This document shows, in pieces, positions 23,568-32,230 of a stretch of 32,230 nt of DNA. This DNA comes from Prevotella sp. UBA7551 (GTDB lineage: Bacteria; Bacteroidota; Bacteroidia; Bacteroidales; Bacteroidaceae), in contig DLLX01000002.1 of the NCBI GenBank assembly GCA_002479145.1, forward strand, positions 1-32,230. The letters run 5' to 3'. The notes beneath the pieces were generated by a model that did no database searches, had not been told where the DNA came from, and saw only the letters and a list, made by a program, of their open reading frames with translations. Position numbers and translations under genes: made by a program. Within the stretch, counting starts at the first letter, position 1. The number at the start of each line of letters is the position of its first letter.

Positions 23568-24062
23568 ATGCGATTTTTGGGCACGATAGATTCCAAGGCC
23601 GATGCCAAGGGACGGGTGTTTCTTCCCGCTCCCTTCCGCAAGGTGCTTGCCACGGCGGGCATAGAGCAGCTCGTCCTGCGCAAGGACATCTTCCAACCGT
23701 GCCTTGTTCTCTACCCAGAGTCGGTGTGGAACCAGATGCTCGACACCCTCCGCGCGCGGCTCAACCGCTGGAATCGTCAGGACCAGATGGTGTTCCGGCA
23801 GTTTGTCTCCGACGTGGAGCCCGTCGCACTCGACGGCAACGGCCGCTTCCTCATCCCCCGTCGCTATCAGCAGATGGCCGGCATCGAGGGGCAGGTGCGC
23901 TTCATCGGCATGGACGACTCCATCGAAATATGGAGCGGCGGCAAAGGGCAAGAGCCCTTCATGGAGCCCGGCGCCTTTGCCCAGGCACTGGAGGAGCGGA
24001 TGGGCGACGCATTCTTCGGGGCAGCGGAAGACGAAAAAGACACTAACGAACCCCAGCCATGA
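23568..24062 (+). CDS. mraZ: Transcriptional regulator MraZ
   Basis: A 164-aa nucleoid-associated regulator that represses the dcw cluster in E. coli. It has two SpoVT-AbrB-like domains: residues about 5-50 (with DAKGRVFLP) and about 84-127 (with DGNGRFLIP). The slightly longer C-terminal tail is acidic. RBS-like AAAGGA precedes the ATG. Its stop overlaps rsmH by 4 nt. Three GTGGG boxes upstream (23491-23520) fit autoregulation. Confidence 0.95.
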   Translation: MRFLGTIDSKADAKGRVFLPAPFRKVLATAGIEQLVLRKDIFQPCLVLYPESVWNQMLDTLRARLNRWNRQDQMVFRQFVSDVEPVALDGNGRFLIPRRYQQMAGIEGQVRFIGMDDSIEIWSGGKGQEPFMEPGAFAQALEERMGDAFFGAAEDEKDTNEPQP

Positions 24063-24985
24063 CCCATCCAGCCACAACCTATCATGTGCCCGTCCTCCTC
24101 CATGAGAGCATCGGCGGGCTCTCCATCCACGACGGCGGCATCTATGTCGATGCCACTTTTGGCGGCGGAGGCCACAGCCGCGAGATGCTGCGGCAGCTTC
24201 ACGGCACGGGGCACCTCTACAGTTTTGACCAGGACAGCGATGCCGAGGCCAACATCGGCCCCGATGTCCCGGAGAACTTCACGTTCGTGAGGAGCAACTT
24301 CCGCTACCTGAAGAACTGGATGCGCTACTACGGCGTGGAGCACATCGACGGCCTCTTGGCCGACCTTGGCGTCAGCTCCCACCACTTCGACGACGAGGAG
24401 CGGGGATTCTCCTTCCGCTTCGACGCGCCGCTCGACATGCGGATGAACAAGCGCGACGGGCTGACGGCGGCCGACCTCCTGCGCGACTACACCGAGGAGC
24501 GGCTGGCCGACGTGCTCTATCTCTACGGCGAATTCAGGCAGTCGCGCCGTCTGGCTGCGGCCATCGTCAAGGCCCGGCAGCAAAAGCCCATCGCCACGAC
24601 AGCCGAACTGGCCGCCGTGGCCGCGCCACTGCTGAGCAAAAGCCGGGAGAAGAAGGAGATGGCAAGGCTCTTCCAGGCGCTGCGCATAGAGGTGAACCAC
24701 GAGATGGACGCCCTGCGCGAGCTGCTTTCGGCGGCTACCGACGTGCTCGCGGTGGGCGGAAGGTTGAGCATCATCACCTACCACTCGCTGGAGGACCGCC
24801 TCGTAAAGAACGTGATGCGCAGCGGAAACGCCGAAGGAAAAGTCGAGAAGGACTTCTTTGGCCAACCTCGCACCCCCTACCGGCTGGTCAACAGCAAGGT
24901 GATCGTGCCCACGGCGGAGGAGCAGGAGCGCAATCCGCGGAGCCGCAGCGCAAAGTTGAGAATAGCAGAAAGGACGGATAACTGA
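24059..24985 (+). CDS. rsmH: 16S rRNA (cytosine-1402 N4) methyltransferase
   Basis: A 308-aa SAM-dependent enzyme (formerly MraW) that N4-methylates C1402 in the ribosomal P-site. The SAM-binding motif DATFGGGGHS is at 31-40, LLADLGVSSHHFD at about 99-111, and the C-terminal YHSLEDR and RNPRSRSAKLR motifs are present. The start overlaps mraZ (ATGA) and the stop overlaps the next gene (TGATG), so all three are translationally coupled. Length is typical. Confidence 0.96.
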   Translation: MTHPATTYHVPVLLHESIGGLSIHDGGIYVDATFGGGGHSREMLRQLHGTGHLYSFDQDSDAEANIGPDVPENFTFVRSNFRYLKNWMRYYGVEHIDGLLADLGVSSHHFDDEERGFSFRFDAPLDMRMNKRDGLTAADLLRDYTEERLADVLYLYGEFRQSRRLAAAIVKARQQKPIATTAELAAVAAPLLSKSREKKEMARLFQALRIEVNHEMDALRELLSAATDVLAVGGRLSIITYHSLEDRLVKNVMRSGNAEGKVEKDFFGQPRTPYRLVNSKVIVPTAEEQERNPRSRSAKLRIAERTDN

Positions 24986-25599
24986 TGGACAAAGACAAGG
25001 TGCCGCAGGAACTGCTGGCGGGACAATCCGTAGAGCTGGACGTAGAGGACTCCGACGGAGCCAACGCAACGGAAGGAAAGGTGGGCAAGCAGCCGCATCA
25101 AAAGCCGGAGCCGCGCCCAACGGACGTGCCGGAAGAGGACGAAACGCCCCACCAGCAGAGCGAAGCAGAGCCGGCAGAGGAGGATGCCGAAGCCGAGCGA
25201 GTGGCGGAGGCCATCAAGCAGGCCATCGAGAAGCAGGCGCGCGAGGACGAGAACCCGCACTCCACCAGCTTCACGCTCCCCCAGATTATCGGCGGAGAGA
25301 TGCTCCAAGCCAGCGTGATGCGCAAGAATGTATGGCTGATAGCACTCATCGCGCTCTTCCTCGTCATCTCCGTCACCAACCGATACAGCGTGCAAAAGAA
25401 GCTCATCGAGATCAGCAAGCTGGAGGTGAGGCTTAACGACGCAAAGTATAAGGCGCTGTCCATGGGCAGCAAATACACCGAGAAGACACGACTGAGCTAT
25501 GTGCTCAAGGCCTTGAAGAACAGCAAGGACAGCGTGTTGAAGATTCCAGACCAGCCCCCTTACAAAATACAGGTGCCCGAGGAGGAGGAGCAAGATTGA
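24985..25599 (+). CDS. ftsL: FtsL-like cell division protein with long acidic N-terminus
   Basis: A 204-aa single-pass membrane protein. One transmembrane segment (about 116-132) follows a hydrophilic N-terminus of about 110 residues rich in Glu, Asp, Pro and Ala. The periplasmic part (about 133-204) has a coiled-coil-like stretch, then a basic region and an acidic C-terminus. FtsL is poorly conserved, so the call rests on topology and on the position between rsmH and ftsI. FtsL scaffolds FtsQBLWI at the septum. The cytoplasmic tail is much longer than the few dozen residues of E. coli FtsL. Confidence 0.8.
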   Translation: MDKDKVPQELLAGQSVELDVEDSDGANATEGKVGKQPHQKPEPRPTDVPEEDETPHQQSEAEPAEEDAEAERVAEAIKQAIEKQAREDENPHSTSFTLPQIIGGEMLQASVMRKNVWLIALIALFLVISVTNRYSVQKKLIEISKLEVRLNDAKYKALSMGSKYTEKTRLSYVLKALKNSKDSVLKIPDQPPYKIQVPEEEEQD

Positions 25600-25670
25600 C
25601 GGCAACGGGCGCAAAGAATGCGTGGCTGCAGCGCGTTCAAAAAGCGATAGTTGCTTGAAGTATAGACACA

Positions 25671-27842
25671 ATGAGTAAACTAAATGATAAGAAGGTAATT
25701 CCACGCTATCGGCTTGTAGCTGTGGGCATGACGCTATTGATGTGTTGCGTCATGGCAAAAGCCTTATACATCATGACGGTGGAGAAGAGCTACTGGGCTG
25801 AGGCAGCAAAGCAATCCGTGAGAGACAGTGTGAGGGTGGAGGCCACAAGAGGCAACATCCTCAGCTGCGACGGACGACTGATGGCCAGTACGATGCCGCA
25901 ATACAAGATATACCTGGACTTCAAGACCCTCAGTGAGACCCAAAACGACACGGCATTCATCGACAGCATCGACGCCATCTGCCATGGATTGAGCGAAATA
26001 TTTCCCGAAAAGTCGGCAGGAGAGTTCAAGGAAGAACTACTGAAGGGACGGGAGAAGCAGAGCCGCGCGTGGCCTATATGGAAGCAACGGGTCGATTACG
26101 ACACGTGGACAGAGGTGTCGGCGCTGCCCGTGCTCCGCAGGGGAAAGAACAGGAGCGGCCTCCATGCCGACAAATTCAGCTACCGTCAGCACCCGTTCGG
26201 CTCACTGGCGGCTCGCACCATCGGCGACCTGTACAAGGAACAATACGGCGGACGCAAACCAAGGTGCGGGATAGAGATGTCGTTCGACTCCGTATTGCGC
26301 GGCCAAGACGGCATCGGACACAACGAGATGGTGCGCAACAAGTTTCTCACCATCACCGACGTGCCACCCGTCGACGGCTCGGACGTGGTGACAACCATCG
26401 ATGTCAACATGCAAGACCTGGCGGAACGCTCCGTAGTGGACGAGTTGAAGCAGATCAATGGCAACGTAGGCGTGGCCATTGTCATGGAAGTTGCCACGGG
26501 AGACATCAAGGCAATGGTCAACATGGAGCGTTGCGCGAACGGCGAATACAGGGAAATCGCCAACCATGCGGTTAGCGATCTGCTCGAGCCGGGGTCCGTA
26601 TTCAAGACTGCATCCATCATGGCGGTGCTCGACGAAGGCTATGCCGACACGACCTACACGGTAGAAACGGGTGGCGGCGTGTGGAACATGTACGGCCGGG
26701 ACATGAAGGATCACAACTGGTCGCGGGGTGGTTACGGCACATTAACGCTGCCCTGGACGCTCAAGTACAGCTCCAACATCGGCGTGAGCCGCATTGTCGA
26801 CAGGTTTTATCACAATCAGCCGGAGAAGTTTGTGCAGAAAATCTACGACTTTGGGCTGGCCACCAACTATCATTTCCCCATCCCCGGATATACGCCGGGG
26901 CACATCCGCATGCCGAAGAAGAACAAGCGGGGACAGTATGTCAACTGGAGCAGGACGGCCTTGCCCTGGATGAGCATCGGCTATGAGACGCAGGTGCCGC
27001 CGATACAGACGGTCACCTTCTACAATGCCATCGCCAATGGGGGAAAACTGGTGCGCCCGCGCCTGGTCAAGGCCATCGTCAAGGACGGCGAGGTGGTCCA
27101 GGACTTCCCCGTACAGGTAGTCAAAGAGCACATTGCCAAGCCGCAGACCATCACCTGGATACAACGCATCCTGCGCGAAGTGGTCAGCGAAGGGCTGGGC
27201 AAAAAGGCAGGAAGCAATAAGTTTGAAGTAGCGGGAAAGACGGGAACGGCGCAGATGTCGAAGGGCGCGCTGGGCTACAAGACGGGCGGAACGGACTATC
27301 TGCTCTCCTTTGCGGGCTACTTCCCCGCCGACAACCCACGCTACACCTGCATCGTCTGCATCCAGAAACATGGACTTCCCGCCTCGGGTGGCGGCATGAG
27401 TGGAGTCGTCTTCCACAACATTGCCGAGGGAATCATGGCGCAAATCCTGAAGGTGAGCATGGAAGACGCGCGCGACACGACATCGCTATTGCTGCCCCGC
27501 GTGAAGAAAGGTGACCTCCATGCGGCCGACTTCGTTCTCAACAACTTGGGATTCGACCTCATCAACGGGTGGAAAGGGTACTACAAGTGGAGCGATCCCG
27601 TCTGGGGTGTCGTCGACGACAGCACCTCGCGCAACAAAATAAGGCTACTCAGGCTGCCCATGACGGGCAGGGCGTTTGTGCCCAATGTCCGGGGAATGGG
27701 GGCGCGCGACGCGGTTTATCTTCTCGAAAGCCGCGGCATCAAGGCACAAGTCAGCGGACGAGGCGCGGTGGTCGGCCAGAGTCTGGCACCGGGAACGCGC
27801 ATCCGAAGCGGCATGGTCTGCCACCTTACATTGGAGTCGTAG
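25671..27842 (+). CDS. ftsI: Septal peptidoglycan transpeptidase (FtsI/PBP) with C-terminal PASTA domain
   Basis: A 723-aa class B penicillin-binding protein that crosslinks septal peptidoglycan. A transmembrane anchor spans about 14-35, and a dimerisation/pedestal domain about 55-230. The transpeptidase domain carries SVFK (309-312, catalytic Ser309), SSN (367-369) and KTG (523-525). A single PASTA-like domain occupies about 655-723 (VPNVRGMGARDAVYLLE...). PASTA-bearing FtsI is usual in Bacteroidetes. It lies 71 nt after ftsL and 51 nt before murE. Confidence 0.95.
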   Translation: MSKLNDKKVIPRYRLVAVGMTLLMCCVMAKALYIMTVEKSYWAEAAKQSVRDSVRVEATRGNILSCDGRLMASTMPQYKIYLDFKTLSETQNDTAFIDSIDAICHGLSEIFPEKSAGEFKEELLKGREKQSRAWPIWKQRVDYDTWTEVSALPVLRRGKNRSGLHADKFSYRQHPFGSLAARTIGDLYKEQYGGRKPRCGIEMSFDSVLRGQDGIGHNEMVRNKFLTITDVPPVDGSDVVTTIDVNMQDLAERSVVDELKQINGNVGVAIVMEVATGDIKAMVNMERCANGEYREIANHAVSDLLEPGSVFKTASIMAVLDEGYADTTYTVETGGGVWNMYGRDMKDHNWSRGGYGTLTLPWTLKYSSNIGVSRIVDRFYHNQPEKFVQKIYDFGLATNYHFPIPGYTPGHIRMPKKNKRGQYVNWSRTALPWMSIGYETQVPPIQTVTFYNAIANGGKLVRPRLVKAIVKDGEVVQDFPVQVVKEHIAKPQTITWIQRILREVVSEGLGKKAGSNKFEVAGKTGTAQMSKGALGYKTGGTDYLLSFAGYFPADNPRYTCIVCIQKHGLPASGGGMSGVVFHNIAEGIMAQILKVSMEDARDTTSLLLPRVKKGDLHAADFVLNNLGFDLINGWKGYYKWSDPVWGVVDDSTSRNKIRLLRLPMTGRAFVPNVRGMGARDAVYLLESRGIKAQVSGRGAVVGQSLAPGTRIRSGMVCHLTLES

Positions 27843-27893
27843 CCGCAATGGCCTACAAATATATAATAAGGACAAAACAAAGGACACAAAGAT

Positions 27894-29351
27894 ATGAAAG
27901 TATTAAGCGAACTGATCAAGGCAGTAACCCCACTCAAGGTGGAGGGAAGCTGCGATGTGGAAATTAAAGGAGTGGAAATCGACTCCCGAAAGATTGGAAA
28001 AGGCGACCTGTTTGTGGCCATGAAGGGCACGCAGGTCGATGGTCACCGCTTCATACCCAAGGCAATAAGCCAGGGCGCAGTGGCCATTCTCTGCGAGGAT
28101 ATGCCTCAGGAGAAGGCCGAAGGCGTGACCTATATCCAGGTTTCTTCCACAGAAGAGGCCGTAGGTCCAGTGACCACGCACTTCTTCGGAGACCCATCGA
28201 GGCACCTGAAGCTCGTCGGCGTGACGGGAACGAACGGAAAAACGACCATCGCCACACTGCTTTACGAACTCTTTCGCAAGCTCGGCCACAAGGCGGGGCT
28301 GCTCTCTACGGTGTGCAACTACATCGACGGCGAGGCCATTCCGGCCGACCACACCACGCCAGACCCCATAGAACTGAACGAGCTGATGGCCAAAATGGTC
28401 GATGCCGGGTGTGAGTATTGCTTCATGGAGTGCTCCTCCCACGCCATCCACCAGCACAGAATAGGCGGTCTTCACTTCCAGGGGGGCATCTTTACCAACC
28501 TCACCCGAGACCATCTGGACTACCATAAGACGTTTGAGAACTACCGAAACGCCAAGAAGATGTTCTTCGACATGCTGCCAAAGACGGCATTTGCCCTCAC
28601 CAACGCAGACGACAAGAACGGCCTTTACATGGTGCAGAACTGCAAAGCCGCCATCAAAACCTACTCTGTCGAGCGCATGGCCGACTTCAAGGCGCGCATC
28701 TTGGAGTGCCATTTCGGTGGAATGTACCTTGAAATCGACGGAAAGGAAGTGGGTGTGCAGTTTATCGGCCGCTTCAACGTGAGCAATCTGCTTGCCGTCT
28801 ATGGTGCTGCAGTGCTGCTTGGGCAGGATGCACAGGACATACTCGTGGTGATGAGCACGCTGAAGAGCGTCAGCGGCCGCCTCGAACCCATTCAGTCACC
28901 AGAGGGATTCACCGCCATCGTCGACTATGCCCACACCCCCGACGCCATTGCCAACGTGCTCTCCGCCATCCATGAGGTGCTCAACGGCAAAGGAAAGGTC
29001 ATCACCGTGTGTGGCGCAGGAGGCAATCGCGACCACGGCAAGCGCCCACTGATGGCGCAGGAGGCGGTGCGTCAGAGCGACAAGGTAATCCTTACGAGCG
29101 ACAATCCACGCAACGAGGACCCGCAAGCCATCATCGACGACATGCTGGAGGGCCTCAACGCACAGCAGAAACGGAAGGTACTCACCATCGTCAACCGCCG
29201 CGAGGCCATCCGGACGGCCTGCATGATGGCCGAAAAGGGCGACGTCGTGCTCGTGGCAGGGAAGGGACACGAGACCTATCAGGAAATCAATGGCGTGAAA
29301 CACCACTTCGACGACCACGAGGTGCTGCACGACCTCTTCAACGAAAAGTAA
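27894..29351 (+). CDS. murE: UDP-MurNAc-tripeptide synthetase
   Basis: A 485-aa Mur ligase adding the third residue to UDP-MurNAc-L-Ala-D-Glu in the cytoplasm. The ATP-binding loop GTNGKTT is at 112-118, the carbamylated lysine region at about 219-222, and GAGGNRDHGKR at 375-383. DNPR at 403-406 is the motif of meso-diaminopimelate-adding enzymes, so the peptidoglycan is predicted to be of the mDAP type. Full length and intact, between ftsI and mraY. Confidence 0.96.
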   Translation: MKVLSELIKAVTPLKVEGSCDVEIKGVEIDSRKIGKGDLFVAMKGTQVDGHRFIPKAISQGAVAILCEDMPQEKAEGVTYIQVSSTEEAVGPVTTHFFGDPSRHLKLVGVTGTNGKTTIATLLYELFRKLGHKAGLLSTVCNYIDGEAIPADHTTPDPIELNELMAKMVDAGCEYCFMECSSHAIHQHRIGGLHFQGGIFTNLTRDHLDYHKTFENYRNAKKMFFDMLPKTAFALTNADDKNGLYMVQNCKAAIKTYSVERMADFKARILECHFGGMYLEIDGKEVGVQFIGRFNVSNLLAVYGAAVLLGQDAQDILVVMSTLKSVSGRLEPIQSPEGFTAIVDYAHTPDAIANVLSAIHEVLNGKGKVITVCGAGGNRDHGKRPLMAQEAVRQSDKVILTSDNPRNEDPQAIIDDMLEGLNAQQKRKVLTIVNRREAIRTACMMAEKGDVVLVAGKGHETYQEINGVKHHFDDHEVLHDLFNEK

Positions 29352-29369
29352 GGTAAAGACAAAACTCTC

Positions 29370-30641
29370 ATGTTATACTACATCTTCAGATGGCTGGACC
29401 AGTTTGGCGTGAGCGGCTCCCACTTGTGGAGTTACATCTCCTTCCGCTCGATACTCGCCCTTGTCTTGGCCTTGGCTATCTCTGCTTGGTTCGGCGAAAA
29501 GTTCATCAAATTCCTCAAGAAGAAGCAGATCACGGAGACGGCGCGCGACAAGAAGATCGACCCATTCGGCATCAGCAAGGTCGGCGTTCCGTCGATGGGC
29601 GGCATCATCATCATCGTTGCGCTGCTCATTCCCGTCATTCTACTGGGGCGGTTGCGCAACATCTACCTTCTCTTGATGATTGTCACGACCGTCTGGCTCG
29701 GCTTTCTGGGGGGCATGGACGACTTTATCAAGATATTCCGCCACAACAAGGATGGGCTGAAAGGGAAGTATAAGATTGTCGGACAGGTCACTATCGGCCT
29801 CATTGTGGGACTTACGCTCTGGGCGTCGCCAGACGTGAAGTCGAACCAGAACATGGCGATTGCACAGGAGAACGGCCAGGAGGTGGTCGTCAAGCACAGT
29901 GAAAAGGCCGAGAAGACGCTGAAGACGACCATCCCCTTCGTCAAGAACCACAACCTGGACTACTCCAAGGTGATGGGATTCTGCGGAAAACATAGCGTCG
30001 CAGCGGGCTGGATACTCTTCGTTATCATGACCATCTTCGTGGTAACTGCCGTCTCCAACGGCGCAAACCTCAACGATGGCATGGACGGAATGTGCGCAGG
30101 AAACTCCGCAATCATCGGAGTCGCACTTGGAATTCTGGCCTATGTGAGCAGTCATATACAATATGCCGCCTACCTGAACATCATGTACATACCCGGCTCG
30201 GAGGAGCTGGTGGTGTTCTTCTGCGCCTTTATCGGCGCGCTGATCGGCTTTTTGTGGTACAATGCCTACCCCGCCCAAGTGTTCATGGGCGACACCGGCA
30301 GCCTCACCATCGGCGGAATCATCGCCGTGGGGGCCATCATCATCCACAAGGAGCTGCTCTTGCCCATTCTCTGCGGCATCTTCTTCGTCGAGAGTCTGAG
30401 CGTCATCCTGCAGGTATGGTACTACAAGTTAGGGAAGCGGCGGGGCGTGAAGCAGCGCATCTTCAAGCGAACTCCCATCCATGACCACTTCCGCACGCAG
30501 GACACACAGCTCGACCCAGCGTGCAGATACCTCATCCAGACGCCCCATTCCGCCAAGCATGAGGCGAAGATTACCACGCGCTTCTGGATTATCTCCATAC
30601 TGCTCGTGGCACTGACCATCATCACACTGAAAATCAGATAA
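29370..30641 (+). CDS. mraY: Phospho-MurNAc-pentapeptide translocase
   Basis: A 423-aa polytopic enzyme that transfers phospho-MurNAc-pentapeptide to undecaprenyl phosphate, making lipid I. Conserved acidic residues: MDD (Asp117, Asp118), NDGMDG (Asp236) and GDTGS (Asp308). It is about 60 residues longer than E. coli MraY (360). The extra length is a hydrophilic insertion at about 152-205, between membrane segments, and a second of about 30 residues near the C-terminus. The usual PIHHHY/F motif reads PIHDHF here, with Asp in place of the middle His. It starts 18 nt after murE. Confidence 0.95.
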   Translation: MLYYIFRWLDQFGVSGSHLWSYISFRSILALVLALAISAWFGEKFIKFLKKKQITETARDKKIDPFGISKVGVPSMGGIIIIVALLIPVILLGRLRNIYLLLMIVTTVWLGFLGGMDDFIKIFRHNKDGLKGKYKIVGQVTIGLIVGLTLWASPDVKSNQNMAIAQENGQEVVVKHSEKAEKTLKTTIPFVKNHNLDYSKVMGFCGKHSVAAGWILFVIMTIFVVTAVSNGANLNDGMDGMCAGNSAIIGVALGILAYVSSHIQYAAYLNIMYIPGSEELVVFFCAFIGALIGFLWYNAYPAQVFMGDTGSLTIGGIIAVGAIIIHKELLLPILCGIFFVESLSVILQVWYYKLGKRRGVKQRIFKRTPIHDHFRTQDTQLDPACRYLIQTPHSAKHEAKITTRFWIISILLVALTIITLKIR

Positions 30642-30749
30642 TAGAAACCCGGGCGCAGGGGGACACACAACGCACCGCCTCAGCACGTCGACGACGCGCC
30701 AGGATGCGCGGAAAACGTCTCCCGCCCACACCATAAAGCAAAAAGAAAG

Positions 30750-32081
30750 ATGAAAAGAATCGTAGTTCTTGGGGCTGGAGAAAGCGGCGCAGGAGCCGCC
30801 GTACTGGCCAAGAAGGAAGGCTTCGACGTGTTTGTCTCCGACACTTCGAGCATCAAGGACAAATACAAGAAGCAGCTCAACGACCACGACATAGCGTGGG
30901 AGGAGGGCCATCACACCGAGGAGAAAGTGCTGTCGGCCGACGAGGTCATCAAGAGTCCGGGCATCCCCAGCAGCGTTCCGATGGTGCAGAAACTCATAAA
31001 GCAGGGCACACCCATCATCAGCGAGATTGAGTTTGCCGGGCGATACACCCACAGCAAGATGATCTGCATCACCGGAAGCAACGGCAAGACCACCACCACG
31101 AGCCTCATCTACCACATTTTCAAAGATGCAGGCTACGACGTTGGACTGGCAGGAAACATCGGAAGAAGCCTTGCCCTGCAGGTGGCCGAGCACCCACACG
31201 AGTACTATGTCATAGAGCTCAGCTCCTTTCAGCTCGACAACATGTACAAGTTCCGGGCCAATATCGCCATCCTGCTCAACATCACGCCCGACCACCTCGA
31301 CCGCTACGACTTCAAGTTTGAGAACTATGCGGCCGCAAAGATGCGCATCATCCAGAACCAGACCGGCGAGGACAGCTTCATCTACTGGAACGACGACCCG
31401 GTCATCAGGAAGGAACTGGAGAAGTATGACATCAAGGCCGTGCGCTACCCCTTCTCCGAACTGAAGGAGAACGGCTCCATCGGCTACATTGAGGAGGGAC
31501 AATACATCATCGAGAAGCCCACTCCCTTCAACATGGAGCAGGAAGAATTGTCGCTCACAGGCAAGCACAACATCTACAATTCGCTGGCTGCGGGCATCGC
31601 TTCCGACATCTCCGGCATCCGCAACGAGGACATCCGCAAGAGCCTGAGCAACTTCCCCTGCGTGGAGCACCGCCTGGAGAAGGTGTGCAAGGTGGGCGGC
31701 GTGCAGTATGTCAACGACTCCAAGGCCACCAATGTCGACGCCTGCTGGTATGCGCTGGAGAGCATGCGCACGCCCACCATACTCATCCTTGGCGGAAAGG
31801 ACAAGGGCAACGACTACACGACCATCAAGGAACTCGTGCGCCAGAAGTGCCGCGCCATCGTATATCTTGGCGCAGACAACACCAAGCTCCACAAGAATTT
31901 CGACGACATGGGGCTTCCCGTGCGCGACACCCACACGATGAAGGACTGCGTGGCCGCCTGCCACGAGCTCGCCAAACCGGGCGACACGGTGCTACTCAGT
32001 CCCTGTTGTGCCAGCTTCGATCTCTTCAAGAACATGGAGGATCGGGGCACTCAGTTCAAGCAATTGGTCAGGGCGCTCTGA
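30750..32081 (+). CDS. murD: UDP-MurNAc-L-alanine:D-glutamate ligase
   Basis: A 443-aa Mur ligase that adds D-glutamate to UDP-MurNAc-L-Ala. The N-terminal Rossmann-like loop GAGESG (8-13) binds the UDP-substrate; the ATP loop GSNGKTTTT is at 109-117; NITPDHLDRY is the central Mur-ligase motif; NDSKATN and LSPCCASFD are in the C-terminal part. It lies 108 nt after mraY with no terminator-like hairpin between, so it probably belongs to the same transcript. ftsW, the usual next gene, is not seen within the 149 nt left. Confidence 0.96.
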   Translation: MKRIVVLGAGESGAGAAVLAKKEGFDVFVSDTSSIKDKYKKQLNDHDIAWEEGHHTEEKVLSADEVIKSPGIPSSVPMVQKLIKQGTPIISEIEFAGRYTHSKMICITGSNGKTTTTSLIYHIFKDAGYDVGLAGNIGRSLALQVAEHPHEYYVIELSSFQLDNMYKFRANIAILLNITPDHLDRYDFKFENYAAAKMRIIQNQTGEDSFIYWNDDPVIRKELEKYDIKAVRYPFSELKENGSIGYIEEGQYIIEKPTPFNMEQEELSLTGKHNIYNSLAAGIASDISGIRNEDIRKSLSNFPCVEHRLEKVCKVGGVQYVNDSKATNVDACWYALESMRTPTILILGGKDKGNDYTTIKELVRQKCRAIVYLGADNTKLHKNFDDMGLPVRDTHTMKDCVAACHELAKPGDTVLLSPCCASFDLFKNMEDRGTQFKQLVRAL

Positions 32082-32166
32082 CAACGGGGCGCCAAAGCGT
32101 GGCCCTATAAGACGAGGACGCAGTGAGGCACGCATGCCCCTGCGATGGGACACTGTCTGAACTGCG
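32082..32166. other. Start of the intergenic region after murD
   Basis: No gene start or terminator is visible in this GC-rich stretch, which leads straight into the 22-nt repeat array. Confidence 0.5.
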
Positions 32167-32230
32167 TTGCAATAGGGCCTCTATTGCACTGCAATACAGC
32201 CCCTATTACGCTGCGATTCAGCCCCTATTA
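32167..32230. repeat. Array of 22-nt palindromic repeat units (copy B), cut by the window edge
   Basis: Units start at 32167, 32189 and 32211 (last one truncated). Left halves: TTGCAATAGGG, CTGCAATACAG, CTGCGATTCAG. Right halves: CCTCTATTGCA, CCCCTATTACG, CCCCTATTA. The first unit folds as an 8-bp hairpin (TGCAATAG/CTATTGCA). Unit 1 here matches unit 1 of the array at 12428 in 18 of 22 positions. The array may continue beyond the window. Confidence 0.75.

Noticed and set aside
23867..25120. 417-aa ORF antisense to mraZ, rsmH and ftsL
   Set aside because: It covers three real, translationally coupled genes and its product is low-complexity with no motifs.
30429..31964. 511-aa ORF antisense to mraY/murD
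   Set aside because: It is a shadow of strong codon bias on the coding strand; mraY and murD have complete motifs.
32167..32230. CRISPR array
   Set aside because: Units are contiguous at 22 nt with no spacers and drift between units, unlike the exact repeats and unique spacers of CRISPR; no cas genes are in the window.

Overview
The window looks like a chromosomal segment of a Bacteroidales bacterium, most likely a Prevotella relative. Evidence: several Bacteroidetes-type promoters (TAnnTTTG at -7, with a TTTG/TTG element 20 bp upstream); a division/cell-wall (dcw) cluster in the order mraZ-rsmH-ftsL-ftsI-murE-mraY-murD with no murF; a probable glycine-lipid acyltransferase pair (glsA/glsB); and an Oar-type TonB-dependent receptor. 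Coding DNA is GC-rich with strong codon bias, so many long antisense ORFs appear as shadows. The species cannot be fixed from the sequence alone.

Layout. (1) 1-2614: an AT-rich inverted repeat, then a PAP2/Aur1-like membrane enzyme and a lipid A-type acyltransferase, with a possible 72-aa small ORF between them. (2) 2951-12074: a tricarboxylate cluster, citD-citE-citF-citX-citC/citG fusion, then an aconitase-family hydratase and a type II NADP-isocitrate dehydrogenase. It starts at a clear promoter and ends at a strong hairpin. It encodes citrate lyase, everything needed to build and activate its prosthetic group, and the two enzymes linking citrate to 2-oxoglutarate. (3) 12075-12723: non-coding, carrying an array of 22-nt palindromic repeats. 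(4) 12724-13852, minus strand: cdd-rnhB. (5) 14270-19325: a secreted 5'-nucleotidase-family phosphatase and a TonB-dependent receptor, closed by a bidirectional terminator. (6) 19474-20679, minus: L-serine dehydratase. (7) 20905-22768, minus: glsA-glsB with a good promoter. (8) 22769-23567: a non-coding stretch with a second copy of the AT-rich repeat and, next to mraZ, three GTGGG boxes at 10-bp intervals that match the known MraZ operator. (9) 23568-32081: the dcw cluster, from the regulator MraZ through 16S rRNA methylation, the FtsL/FtsI divisome pair, and peptidoglycan precursor steps MurE, MraY and MurD. (10) 32082-32230: non-coding, with a second array of the 22-nt repeat running off the edge.

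Most genes are familiar housekeeping or metabolic genes. The less explained signals are the 22-nt repeat family (11-nt half-units in alternating orientation, seen in two intergenic regions), the AT-rich inverted repeat family, the physical coupling of citrate lyase to aconitase and IDH without a citrate synthase or transporter, and a CitC-CitG fusion. No mobile elements, CRISPR arrays, tRNAs or rRNAs were seen.
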